Source: Avena insularis (Eukaryota; Streptophyta; Magnoliopsida; Poales; Poaceae). From it: DNA of 64,000 bases. Position 1 is the stretch's first letter. Each line of letters opens with the position of its first letter. The notes under the pieces were generated by a model. That model was not told the origin of the DNA. It saw nothing but the letters and a program-made list of their open reading frames with translations, and searched no databases. The stretch spans positions 306,443,132-306,507,131 of the forward strand of contig CM042689.1 of the NCBI GenBank assembly GCA_023614405.1, given 5' to 3'. The translations under genes and the position numbers were made by a program. Positions 47,476 through 58,086 of this stretch are shown one piece after another.

Positions 47476-47729
47476 TGAGTACCAATGGTATCAATATCAA
47501 AAGAACTTGACCAACGAGTGAGGACTGTGTGGCATTCCATTAAGAAGAGCTGTAAAACGTCACCAAAATTACAAAACTACAAGTTAGAGGACTCCAACTC
47601 GGCAGCATCGAAAGGGATATGCATATTCATATTTTTTGGGTAAAATATAAAGTGAGTGATGACGGTATATCAATTTCATCAGTTAGGTTTTTACCAATCA
47701 ATAATCGAAAATGAGAGCAAATAAAGGTA

Positions 47730-47820
47730 TTCCCTCTGTCCCATAATACAAGTGTTATTGAATATATGAGTATATTGGCATTTTGTTGTAATAACATGTT
47801 ATATTATCAGACGGGGGAAG
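47730..47820. mobile_element. Stowaway-type MITE (91 bp)
   Basis: The left terminus TTCCCTCTGTCCCATAATACAAG and the right terminus ATTATCAGACGGGGGAAG are inverted. TA flanks both sides (47728-47729 and 47821-47822), as expected for Tc1/mariner-derived Stowaway MITEs (CTCCCTCCGTCCCATAATATAAG family in grasses). Confidence 0.75.
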
Positions 47821-48319
47821 TATGAAACTATTAGCCTACTAAATCACGTTAACAAAATCTTACTGATGATGACTTCAAACTCACAAATCCTGGGCATAGG
47901 CTAAAGAATAGCAAACATATACCCTCTGTCAGTATTTCGAAATCGCATTGCACTATGTAGAGCACACAAGGTTGGCCGGCCGGCTTTTGAGATTGGCCGG
48001 TATTTTGTGCCTAAGCTTCATGCGCGTAGCGGCGTGGAGCACATGAGGTCGGGCCGCCAGAGTTTGGATTAGCCGAAAAAATAGATCGGTAGCCAGCCTC
48101 GGCCTGCTGGCCATGTTTAGCTATGTTCTCTCCCTGCGTGGGCTGATGTAACGTGGTGAACTCGGTGTTCTTTTTCCTGCTACTATATGGTCGTTGTACA
48201 GCTACACTGGAATTTGGGCCATCCAACGCAGGTTAGTATGTAGCGATTATATTACTGGGCCCCCTGATTTTCACGGGCCCAGGGCGGCCGCTCCTCACGC
48301 CCTGCCCCAGGGCCGGGCC

Positions 48320-48702
48320 TGGGTGTCTTTTGCTCTCTATGTTGTATAGCTCATTTTTGCTATTGTAGCCTTGACTGGCTGTTCTTTCCTGTTTGCAAGG
48401 ACAGAGAGTAAGAGAACACTTTCAGGCTATTGTTATTGTGTAGTGTAAAAGTGACATCGTTGTACTGTATCATCATTGATGTAAGCGTGAATGTCTGAAA
48501 CTTTGAACGTTTTCATACTGAGCTGCAGTTTCAGTTCTCTACTCTTTTCAAAGAAAATGCAGACGTAATAGAGTTTGTTATCCTCTGTAGCTGAGCACAG
48601 TTTTTTCTTTCCGACTGTGGAAACCTATACATTTCACTCCACTTGCCTAGGTTCTCCTAAATTGTATGTACAAATGCCCATTTCATCTTCACTTCTCATA
48701 TT
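48320..48702 (+). other. Untranslated, transcript-like stretch
   Basis: T-rich, gene-like sequence without ORF or repeat signature, between the DNA transposon end and the LINE tail. It resembles a plant 3' UTR on the plus strand (TTGTGTAGTG, TGTACTGTATCATC, TTGATGTAAG) and may belong to the exon fragment at 45616-45868. Confidence 0.35.
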
Positions 48703-48716
48703 CATGACTTGTGAAG

Positions 48717-48753
48717 TTTTTTTTTCGAAAAGGGAGAGCCCCGGGCTCTGCAT
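48717..48753 (-). mobile_element. Extremely short LINE 3'-end insertion (37 bp) with 14-bp target duplication
   Basis: CATGACTTGTGAAG at 48703-48716 is repeated as CATGACCTGTGAAG at 48754-48767 (13 of 14 match). Between them is only a T9 run plus CGAAAAGGGAGAGCCCCGGG and a few more bases, the 3' terminus of a Triticeae-type LINE on the minus strand. It lies about 190 bp beyond the stop codon of the RING-CH gene, probably in its 3' UTR. Confidence 0.82.
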
Positions 48754-48940
48754 CATGACCTGTGAAGCTAAGTGGATTTTTTATGGTAAGCCTGCTGTAG
48801 AAAGATTCTCCGAAGCAACTCTACAGTTGCAATGATCTTGCATCCTCTGTATCCTATGACAACCTGCATGGATCTCGGCAACTTCATCCAATGACACTAA
48901 TATTCACAGAACCTAACCACAATTCTCCTCGTGCAGCTTG

Positions 48941-50878
48941 CTACTGGATGCTGATAACATGTTGAGGTGGCATCGGCTGCGGGCTCTGTAAGCCTGCTGT
49001 TCTTCCTGGTTCTGATACCGACGTTATGTCGTGCACACCCTGCATTATCATAAAAACTTCACTTTCCGAATAAAAGTCAAGATTTTTCTATGCATGAATG
49101 TACGTGCCTTTGGCATACCTGGTGTTGATAGTACCGATGGAGTAATGTGACAACTGATATCAAGATGATGTAGATTGGTAAGACAACTCCGGCTGTTCTC
49201 AACATCAGCAGCTGTCTCGTCAGCGTAATTCGTGTCAGCCAGGTAATTCGGTTGCCCATGAATCGCACTGAGGGCAAGAAAGTACTACTGTAGAAAGGTT
49301 TAATCAGGTTACAAGATTTGGTCTCTTACAGTGATCAGTGCCATCGAGCACACCTCAGGGCCGCCGAGGAGAAGCGAGATCGCGTCACGGAGCACTAGCA
49401 GAGCCATCAACTGAAGGTTACATGTGCATTAGTTGGCCGCAGCATGACTACTCTGTGTATGTCCAGATGGAGTTTTTTTTTTACGTTCTGTGGCACTTAC
49501 AGCTGTGGCGATTAAACGGCAGTAGGTGGCACCCGGATTGGAACCTTGAGAATCAAAGCTTGATGTGCCAGCACCAGCAGCATGATCTGCGGTTTGCGAA
49601 ATGGTTTCTTCAGCGTTGAGGTTCGTCTCTGGTGTTTCTACAGCTCTCCTGCAGTGAGAAGAGGGCTAAGATGTTAGATTGCCCCTTTCTTAGACCAAAC
49701 TGTTTACCATGTGTCTGAAGCGCCGAATGACACCTGAAGCTAATTTGGTTTCTTCCGATCCGAAACAACTTCAAAGGGGCACTGTAGTTTGGCGTAAATT
49801 TCTGTGGCATGAGGAGCAGAGATAACAAATTATCAGTCAACAAACCAATGCAATGCACACTGTGTTTTGGCACGAAAGACTGATGGTGTTTCTCTTTCAT
49901 CGTCAAATTGCTGTGCCATGAGGAGCAGAGACAAAAAAAATATTAGTCAACAAACCAATGCACACTTTTCGCACTAGAGATTGATGGTGGTTTTTACATC
50001 GTCTGTCGTGGAATATCTGTGAACTGAAAACCTTAATCATAAGCATAAGGAACCGCTATACTAAGAACTATAAGAAGAAAAAGGGCAAGCTCAATTCGGC
50101 TGCTTCTTTTCTTGTATCAGTTGAGAATGGTCGGTTATGATAAGGCAGTTGCAGAAATGCTCACCTGTAAGCATATCTCACATATGGTGTCTCCCTTCTC
50201 GTTACACCACCTCTGGATGCATATGTGGTGAGCGTACTGCAGGCAGCAACAAACTAATTCAGGTAAAAACTCCATATATTGGTACGACTAAATGGACATC
50301 TGATAGAAAAATAAAAGGGTTGTCGTATCTACGTGGAAGTCATAATTGTATCAATACCAGGTGTGATGATACCCCAATAAGTAAGTCCAATTCGGGTTTG
50401 CGATAATTTTTTTACAAGGAACTGAAAATAGAATCTCTGTTCCAGGTGGCATTTTGATAGGAAAGAATCTATTACTAGTATGAAAGAGAGCTATGTTCTA
50501 TGATGGTTGAAGATGCGGCTGTGAATTAGCGAGCTTGAGGGTTGAGGCTATTCTGGGGTTCAGACTTCGAACAGTATATTACTTGGGTAAATTTCGTAGC
50601 ATGTGGAACTATCAAGCCGGAAGAGTAACAGGAAACCTTGCCTTGAGGCTACCCTTGCAGGAGCAAGGCGTCTCCATGTAGGCTTCATCGCCTTCTTCCT
50701 GGCAGATTCTGCATTCCACCACGACGCCGCTCTTGGTCCTCCCGTCCTCAAACACAGAAGGATCGTGATGATCACAGGCAGCCCTGACGGAAGGGCCACC
50801 CAAGGCGTGGTGAATGGCGGAGTGAAGCGTCGCCTCCGTGATCATCCGCCCCGTCATGAGCGCGAAGTGGTCCGCCAT
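48941..50878 (-). CDS. RING-CH (RINGv, MARCH-like) membrane E3 ubiquitin ligase, seven exons, 265 aa
   Basis: Coding exons (minus strand) are 50878-50642, 50236-50165, 49801-49734, 49648-49501, 49410-49330, 49211-49119 and 49039-48941. They total 798 bp with no stop before the TAG at 48943-48941, and every junction is phase-consistent. ATG gives [20 protein letters not shown], the usual N-terminus of this plant family. The RINGv finger is C4HC3: Cys56, Cys59, Cys72, Cys74, His82, Cys85, Cys98 and Cys101, with the spacing C-x7-H-x2-C. After [13 protein letters not shown] (start of the DUF3675-type region) there is a low-complexity linker and two hydrophobic segments, at about residues 170-190 and 200-226. 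It should sit in an endomembrane and ubiquitinate nearby proteins. Introns are GT-AG except the first, whose donor is CTCAAG|GCAAGG (GC-AG). The gene looks intact; targets are unknown. Confidence 0.9.
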
Positions 50879-51580
50879 CCTCGAACTGAATCGAATCGTC
50901 TGCAGATTAGGATGGCGAAGGTTGGATCAGAACAAACAACAGAGCCGTGGACAGCATAGGCAGCCGTGATCCATTTTTCAGGATAATAACTGAAAGTTTA
51001 TTCGGAACGAGCACCACGCAATCCGTGCTGATATGCACCACGAGACAAGAATTAGAGCACGAACACCACACGAGACGGCAGAAAAAGCAGCTGCTTTCCC
51101 ACCCGACATCCTTGATGGCAAGGAGCTAAAAAGAGCCATGTGCCCATACATGGCAATATGAAAAAGGCTGTTTGGATTACATGGTACTTACGGAGACGAA
51201 AAGGCAGGAGCTTTATTACACCATGGGAATGAGCCGAGGCAGCTGGTTGCCCTAGAGGTTCTCTGCTTTGTCCACGAACGAAGGAAGAGATGATATGATA
51301 TGCAGACCAAGGGGGGCAGGAGGAAAAGAAGAGAAGAGTAGGAGAGGCAGGCCAACAACAGAACAGAAACAAGCCAAAGGGACGCTTGCAAGGCGGGACT
51401 TGGAGATCCCAAACATCCAGACAAGCAAGAGATCGATGGATTAGGTGGCCCTCCTCTGCTACTGCCCTCCTTGTTTGTGAAGAATCACCAGATTCTGCCG
51501 CCGCCTCGCGATTCGTGCTACTGACCTTTGCAGGATGGCAGGGTAAGTGTTCAATTATCGATGACAGTTTTAGCCTTATA
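50879..51580 (-). other. 5' leader region of the RING-CH gene
   Basis: Upstream of the start codon on the minus strand, an acceptor-like ATCTGCAG|ACGATTCG ends at 50900, suggesting an intron in the 5' UTR. A pyrimidine-rich stretch (minus-strand CTCTCCTACTCTTCTCTTC, about 51310-51345) looks like leader or core promoter sequence. No clear TATA box was found. Confidence 0.4.
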
Positions 51581-51745
51581 CTCTCTCCTTTTAAACTATA
51601 TATAAGATGTTTTAGTATTTTTCTGAAACATATATATCTAGATTATTTTTAATGTATATTTTGCTGCGAACATACATATTAAAAGACATCTGGATACGTA
51701 TGTTCTAAAACGGCTAAAGCATCTTATATTTTGGAACGGAGAGAG
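51581..51745. mobile_element. Stowaway-type MITE (165 bp) upstream of the RING-CH gene
   Basis: Left terminus CTCTCTCCTTTTAAACTATA...TATAAGATG is mirrored by the right terminus CATCTTATATTTTGGAACGG followed by AGAGAG. The left flank is TA and the right flank AA, a one-base change. CTCCCTCCGTTCC-type termini are typical of grass Stowaways (Thalos/Athos-like). Confidence 0.72.
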
Positions 51746-52274
51746 AATGTCTTTGATCTTGAGCCGGAGTATATGATATCCTTTCCCTGTTGATTATAAG
51801 AAAGAAGAGGAAAACTGGGACAGGATTTTTGTTTCCTCATCAAATAGAAAAAGGAGATAGCCAACCCAACTCAACCAAACCTGCAGATTCTCCAGACAGT
51901 ACGTTGCAGTTGGCACGATTGTTGGGGAAACCGATCCTGCTTTTCCTGCCAAAGCCACCAATTTTCATGGAAGATCCCATTCATCCATTGGTGGCAGCCA
52001 TCTTGCAAGGTTCACGTTCCTGGTAACTGTGGAGTTACCCGGCCCGCTGCAACCATTCACGGAAAGGCCAGGTTTTGCGAGACGCCACCTTTCCCTGGCA
52101 TTCGGCCATGGCATGATTAGTCACCCTCTCCATGGCATGACAACTCCGATCCTCCGTCTCCGCACTCCTTGGCATTGCCTGACGTGGACGGGACAACACG
52201 TTTCGATTCACGTGGCTCTTTTCAGTCACGCCCAGGATTAACTTGCCTAGCTGTATCCACAAAATTGATCGCTA
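51746..52274. other. Unassigned intergenic sequence
   Basis: Mixed composition, no supported gene, RNA or repeat border. Short frames here are not conserved-looking. It may hold distal promoter elements of the RING-CH gene. Confidence 0.4.
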
Positions 52275-52982
52275 CTTAGAGCACCTCCAAACTCGCCAGG
52301 TGTTCTCGTGCCGAAATCCGGCGCTATTTAGATTGGATGGAGCTAGTTTTCGGCCTGAAAACATTTTTTATTCGCGTTTTCAGACCGAGTTTCGTGTTCG
52401 GCCAAAATTCAATCAAATTCAGCGAAATTTAAACAAATATAAACGATTTCATTAAATTATAGGCGAGTTTTATACATATTATGTCAAATTCAGACATATA
52501 CCGAATTTTGACTTCATTTTAGGCTAAAAAAACATAATACTAGCCGAAGCCAATGTCGATGCCGCCGGTGCGCTCGCCGCCGCTCACATGCCGAAATTAC
52601 GGTAGAACACCGTGTAGTCGGGGTCGGCCTGGCCGTCGTCTCTCGGCGGCTGCAGGGGGCACAAGCTTCCCTGGTCGGCGTCGTCGTACCGCCACGGCGG
52701 GGACGAGGGGTCATCGTCATCGAGAACGACAAGCGGCGCGTCCTGGTAGGCGAGCTAGCTGCACAGCCTGGCATGGCGCAGGGCCACCTTCCGCTGACAC
52801 CAAACCCTGATGGACTCCTCGTGCTCCCAGTCCGACCTGGACTAGGCGAGGAGGTCCGGATCCGGCATCAGCGGTGGCACGTCCTGCAGAGATTGCTCCA
52901 TCGCCATCTTGATGACGAAGGAGTCCTCGTCGACGGGGACCGCCTAGTCGGCCGACTCAGGCAAAGCCGGCCGATCGGCGAC
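52275..52982 (-). mobile_element. Probable relict of a non-autonomous DNA element, cut by an LTR
   Basis: The left edge TTAGAGCACCTCCAAACTCG resembles the 'GAGCATCTCCAA' termini of abundant grass DNA elements. It carries an AT-rich part followed by a GC-rich relict ORF and is truncated at 52982 by the start of the large LTR. The family name is not certain. Confidence 0.4.
52584..52940 (-). pseudogene. Relict ORF of TE-associated grass protein with TAG stops
   Basis: One minus-strand frame reads about 119 codons from VPVDEDSFVIKMAMEQSLQD to DYTVFYRNFGM and a TGA at 52586-52584. It has two internal stops and one just upstream, all TAG at places where TAC (Tyr) would fit. Acidic runs (VVLDDDDPSS) and WRYDDADQG suggest a nuclear acidic protein of the kind found many times in grass genomes. 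Function unknown. Confidence 0.5.
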
Positions 52983-54221
52983 TGTAACATCCTAAAAATA
53001 TTAAACTTGGATCATCAAACTCTAATCATCAAATTTAGGGTTAACAAAAACTTTTCCAACTAAAAATATGAAAGCATTCATATGTGTGTGCATTAAAATT
53101 TGGATTCTTTTGAATTGCCATAATTCTGTGTTTCTTTGCTTGTAAAATGATTCTTAGGTGAAATAAACATCATCTAAACAAGCCCCAAACTTTTCCCAAA
53201 GACAAACAAATTAAGTGAATGGTCACTTTGGCCAAATTAACTCCCATGCCTACTTTGGCTATCTCTAACTTTCAAAACTTAACAGAAACATGTATGGATC
53301 TTTGCACCCCTTGATAGTATTCATAATAAGGTACCAAGGCCCACTTTGTTATCATGCAAAAACATTTAAATGCGTAGTTTAAATGATAGCTTAAAATTAA
53401 ATCTATTTCATATGGAAAGATCTCACTATTTCAAAAACCACTCAAACAAGCTCCATTTTCAAAACCCAAGCATCCACAGTATCACCAGCACATGCCTAGC
53501 ACACCCACCAAAAATCTTTTCAAAATTCAAAACTTAATTTCATTCGGCCATTTTATCAAACAGGTTGCAGATTCAAATCAACAAAATCACAAACACTATT
53601 TTGAGCAGTGTTTTGAGCCAACCTTGTTCCCTCTCTGGTTACACTAGCCTCAGTAGATCATCTAGCAACCTTAACTAAGCTCTAGCACCACTGGAAACTC
53701 GCCAATATCATCAATGGTGAACATGCCGAGAGCACCCATGTCATCCCAGTATGGACAGCAAGCTAGGAGAGGAACTAGCCGTGCCAACCTTGTCTGGGAG
53801 GTAGCCCATGCCTCACCGCCCCCTCTCGACCAGCCCTCGCTCGCAGACAACGACCAGAACCGCCAGGAACGCCGCGCCCGCGCCGCTGTCGACCATGCCG
53901 ACGCGCACCGCAGAGCACGCGCCGTTTCCACACAACCCGACCACCTCGAGCCCTCGCCGCCCGCCAGCATGCACCCCACCATCCCAGGAGACCACCAGAC
54001 ATGATCGTTTTACCGCCCGTACCCCGTAGCCACTGCCGCCCTTCGCCTCGCGAAGTAGCATGCGTTCCCGACCGTTTGACACTGCCCCTACACGTGCATT
54101 TAAACCTTAGAGCATCGCCAAGAGACCGCCCGTCGATTGCCAACCGCAGCCATGCCTCTAGCCGCCCGTAGCCGTGTCGCCACCGTCGTCTGCCCATCCC
54201 TCTCGGTCTCGCCGTCGAGCC

Positions 54222-54229
54222 TATAAAAG
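54222..54229 (+). promoter_or_regulatory. TATA box inside LTR A
   Basis: TATAAAAG within GAGCCTATAAAAGGAGACG, followed 25-60 bp on by a pyrimidine-rich CACACCATCTCACTCCCCTC leader. It is a strong plant core-promoter arrangement and would start the element transcript near 54250. Confidence 0.7.
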
Positions 54230-54297
54230 GAGACGCTCCCAGTTCGATTTCTTCACACCATCTCACTCCCCTCACCTCACTGATCGTTCCACCCCTT

Positions 54298-56768
54298 AGC
54301 CGGAGCAAGGCGAGCAGCGCATCGCCAGAATTTGGCCGGAGCAGGCCGCCTCTGGAGGAGAAGAGGATCCGTTGATTTCGACCACCCCCGGAGCTGCCGC
54401 GACCACCCCTGAGTTCGCCGTCGTTGACTTTGTCGTTTGCCCGCCTCGCCGTCGTCACCGGATCCCTGGTATGCCCCCTATGCACCCTCACTGAGCCGCT
54501 AGGGTTCGATCTCGCCGGTGACATGTTCATCGTCGATGACGATCCTCAGCCGTCGATCTTCATTCTAATCCAACGCACCACATCGCCCCGTACCGCTTCG
54601 CGTTTAAAGGGTCACTGACCAGTAGACCCCCCTATCGATTCGCCCCAGCTGTGAATGACCAGGCTGGCCCATTAACCCTTCCCGCGCAGCCCACTCGTTT
54701 GAATTTAGCTTTTTCTTTTTAAGTTCAAACATAGTTCTGTACCTAGTTTCAAAAATCAACCCAGCTCGATTCAGTGCACCAAATTGAATGAAACTAATTT
54801 TGTTAGAAAGATATTAAAATACTTAATCCAAGCCCGTTGGATTCAAATCATTTGGATCTGTAGATCAACCTTGGTAAAAATAACAAGGCAGAAGCTTTTC
54901 TGCATTTAAACATTTTTCAAATTTAAACCATAATAGCTTTTGAGTTGATTCCAACTCTCAAAAATCATAATTGATCATACCTTTCAGAATATATAAACAT
55001 ATATGGGTTTACTTACAGAAATAATACTCAAGTAATAAAAGAATGCCACATAGGCATTTCTAGCCACTTTAATGATTTAAAATAAAAAGGTTAAACCTTA
55101 TTAAATTGTGACACCACTTTAAATCACATTCCCATGTACTGAAATATGTGGTGATGACATGTGTCAACATGATCCCATGTTTGAGTTGGAGAATATTAAA
55201 TCTTAAGTAGTTTTTCAATGAGTAGAAATTACTTTTCTAAGAATAAAACCAATAAGACAAATGCTTTAATCTTGTAATATTAGTGATGATGCTAGATCAT
55301 ATATAGAACCCTTTTGTGTGATGATTGAAAGTAGTTAAGTATTATTTGGTGATTGTGTATCTCGTATTTATTCATAGACGCTAGTACCGACCAAGGATAC
55401 GAGGAGGAAGGAGGATACTACGAAGAAGAAGCCGAGGAGAACTTCAACCACTGCTCTGCACAAGGCAAGCTAACACTTGCAAGATACTCTACTTTAGCAA
55501 GCTTATACTGATACTTATGCAAGCCAATACTTGCAAGCCTAATACTACTAGTTGATTGAGCAAGCTAACACTTGCAATTACGAAAGTTAGATAACCTATG
55601 CCATGCACTAAGCATGCTTGGTTAGACACATTTGATGATACCCAATCCTAGTTTTACTTGCAAGCTTTCTACTTTATTTCTTTATCAAAGCTATTACTTA
55701 GAGTTTACTTGAGTAAAATTGTAGATACTAGAAAGATAATTGAAGGTGCATAAACAGCATTAAATTTGGCCTAAGCTAGATAATCTTGATGTCATCCTAA
55801 GGCATGAGATTGAACTTAGTTGAACTCCACTAGTTTACCAGCCCTCATTAGTACTTACCCCCACTTGTAGATGCTAGTGCTAAGCATAAAACTTGACCAA
55901 CTTTAGATGAGAATACTTGGTGGAAAATGGTTATGAAAACCTTGGAATGATGGATCATTCTACTGAGATGTTTTGACATGTGTTTCCAAACACCAGATGA
56001 TTTTGATGATGAAAATGTTAAGGCATGAGCCTTAGCCCTTTATAAAACTGATGGTTGTCTGGATGCGATACCATTCCAATTTTACCGTACAACCACAATA
56101 CCCGAAAATTTGGGTAGGGCTTGACTGGAAACTTATATACCTTAGTATGTGTTCCCTCACGGCCAAGGTCTAAGCTTAGGCTACCTTGTGAAGATTGTCC
56201 ACCTGTGCAGTACCCAAGATGACAGTTGGTCATGGTTGGGAGGCCAAACTCACAGGAGAGGTGCCTATACTAGGGCCTGTAATTGAAAGGTTGGGATTGA
56301 TTATCCGCATACTGAGTATGGTGAATTCAGGATTTGTTCCTGACGGATGTATCGAATGTTGTGGTGAAAGTGTACAATCTCTGCAGAGTGTCAAACTATT
56401 CGAATAGCGCGTCATGATTATGGACGATTAGATGGCCATCTGTTCCCCATCGGATGTTTTCAAAATGACATGAAATGGATTGAGAATTTGACTTGACCTA
56501 TGAGTTGTGATATGAAATACAAGTTCCCACTTAGGTGTTATAAAACTTTAACTAGCATTCTTTGCTTCTGAACTTAGTAGAGGTAAATCTGGCTTTTTGC
56601 AAAACAACCCTAGAGCTTAGTGTCCTACTACAAAAACCCACTTCACTTGTTAGTATTAGTTTGCGAGTACTTAAAGAGTACTCATGTCTTTGTCCTTGGA
56701 TATTTCCATGGACAGACTATGAAGAGGAGTACCAGGACAAAGGACCTCGGGAAGGTTACGACAACTAG
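54298..56768 (+). other. Putative spliced ORF carried within LTR A
   Basis: Three segments join in phase: an open first exon to about 54469 (donor CCCTG|GTATGC); a middle exon 55380-55464 after TTATTCATAG (ASTDQGYEEEGGYYEEEAEE); and a last exon 56718-56768 after ATGGACAG (DYEEEYQDKGPREGYDN, stop TAG). The middle exon's donor is CACAAG|GCAAGC, a GC-AG form. The encoded C-terminus is very acidic. No ATG was found in the first segment after the TAG near 54297, so the coding status is unproven; the second and third segments fit together best. Confidence 0.4.
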
Positions 56769-57028
56769 GATCATCTCCCATCGTCAGCATTGCCTGTGAC
56801 CCCGAAGATGGAGCTTCGCCTACGCTACCGTTATTATTACGTATTTCCGCTGCTTGAGTTGTATTAAAAACTGGATCATGAGATCCTTATTTGTGTAAGA
56901 CCTTATGTATGGTTTGTAATGGATGATGTACTATGGTATCCAATTTTGTTATGTCTCTCAAAAATGGTAATCCTGGGATTGCGATGTATGGCATAACAGG
57001 CATCTAGGATTAAAAATGGGTGTTGACA

Positions 57029-58086
57029 AGTTGGTATCAGAGCCATCCTGACCATAGGAGACCCTAGTTAGACTAGACGTTTGAATCAAAAACTTAGTTT
57101 CAAAACCAAAGGAAGTAAATATTTACAAAAACTTATTCCCATTCTTATCACCTTGTTTTTTTCATAAAAATTCATGATCCTCAAAAACTCTTGCAAAATA
57201 CCTAAAATTCGACACACTTGATCACTCTACTCACTTACTCATCCTATATTCTTATAGATGGACGTGAAGTACAACAAGTTTTATCAGTTGGGGAATGGAG
57301 GAGACCTTATCTTTGAGCGGGATTTGGACCAGCTTTCGGAACTTCTGGAGCATCCTCACCCCGAGTTCTTCGGAGCTCAGCTCAATGATCAAGGAGGAGA
57401 AGATTTGCAGTGGCTAATTGTTGCAAGTCTCTGAGGAAAGATTGAACCTCCCACTGCCGAGGGAATTCAATTCACCTTGCGAGAAAACAACTGACTAGAT
57501 GGACTTGCCAGGGCCATGCAGGAAGCTCTTGCCCGTCTGTGTGGGCAGAGTATCAACCAGATCAAGGGTACCCGCTTTGAGTTTTGTCCAAGGCGTGATG
57601 CTATGGGACAGCCACTGGAAGCTCCATACCACCACGAGCTGAAGACTCGGTTGGGCCACCTCAGCTTCATGATGTACGATCGTCAGCAGGAATTGGACAA
57701 TTGCGGTGACTACTCCAACCACAAGTCAGCCATCATCAAGACAAAGGATCAGACCATCGCCATGCTAGCGAAGGATTGCAAGTCTCACCGCCGTCAGCTC
57801 GACAAGAAGGAGCACATCATTGCTCGTCTTTGCCACCGTATCTCGTATTTGGAGGAGACCATCCACGAGAGAGACATGCAGTTGGAAGAAAGGGAGAATG
57901 CAGGAGAGGATCTTCGTGGAGACCCCTACTCCTATCTTAGCGATGATGATGATTTTCTGGAGGATCAGGCCATGGACTTCATCACCGATGAGGATGATTT
58001 CGCCTTCATCGATGATGATGAGGATGATGATTACACCGACTCCGAGGAGTAGTAGCACTTGATCACTAGCGTAGTGAGTTGTATTC
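57029..58086 (+). mobile_element. Interior of LARD/gypsy-like element A, interrupted by element B
   Basis: Begins with AGT and the primer-binding site TGGTATCAGAGCC (57032-57044), matching initiator tRNA-Met. It holds one ORF and is cut at 58087 by element B. No gag zinc knuckle, protease, RT or integrase is visible. Confidence 0.75.
57258..58052 (+). pseudogene. Coiled-coil acidic protein ORF of element A
   Basis: ATG at 57258 after a CTTATAG acceptor-like sequence. The frame reads MDVKYNKFYQLGNGGDLIFE to a TAG at 58050-58052 (264 codons), broken by a TGA at 57432-57434 and another stop near 57493. The N-terminal part has an FERDLDQLSELLEHPHPEFF stretch. The middle has two helical segments (AKDCKSHRRQLDKKEHIIAR; RISYLEETIHERDMQLEERE), probably coiled coil. 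The C-terminus is extremely acidic (FIDDDEDDDYTDSEE). Not gag-like in any motif I know. Grass LARDs are usually described as non-coding, which makes the ORF notable. Confidence 0.55.

Larger units (their letters stand above)
45891..48318. mobile_element. Probable non-autonomous DNA transposon with GGCCGGTCCT-type ends
   Basis: The left edge reads GGCCGGTCCTCAGATTTTCGGTGCCAGGGG. The right edge, complemented, reads GGCCCGGCCCTGGGGCAGG and, about 45 bp further in, CCCGTGAAAATCAGGGGGCCC. The shared GGCC(C)GG(C/T)CCT terminus and mirrored GATTTTC element suggest degenerate terminal inverted repeats. It separates a coding-like exon from a 3' UTR-like stretch. No transposase frame remains and no target duplication was fixed. 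The interior includes a retro-insert and a MITE listed separately. Confidence 0.45.
52983..57028 (+). repeat. Giant 5' LTR (4046 bp) of LARD/gypsy-like element A
   Basis: Starts TGTAACATCC and ends GGGTGTTGACA, with a TGGTATCAGAGCC primer-binding site 4 bp downstream. LTRs of about 4-5 kb are known for grass LARD elements such as Sukkula. A TATA box at 54222 and a spliced-looking ORF are inside. The partner LTR is not in the window because element B interrupts at 58087. The 251-codon minus-strand frame at 53775-54530 lies across the GC-rich leader and is not supported. Confidence 0.8.

Noticed and set aside
53775..54530. 251-codon minus-strand frame in LTR A
   Set aside because: It lies antisense to the LTR leader and TATA box, in GC-rich sequence, with Arg/Gly-rich low-complexity composition.
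57516..58052. Stand-alone host gene starting at an internal Met (179 codons)
   Set aside because: The frame extends upstream to 57258 past two stops and lies directly between a primer-binding site and a nested LTR, so it belongs to element A.
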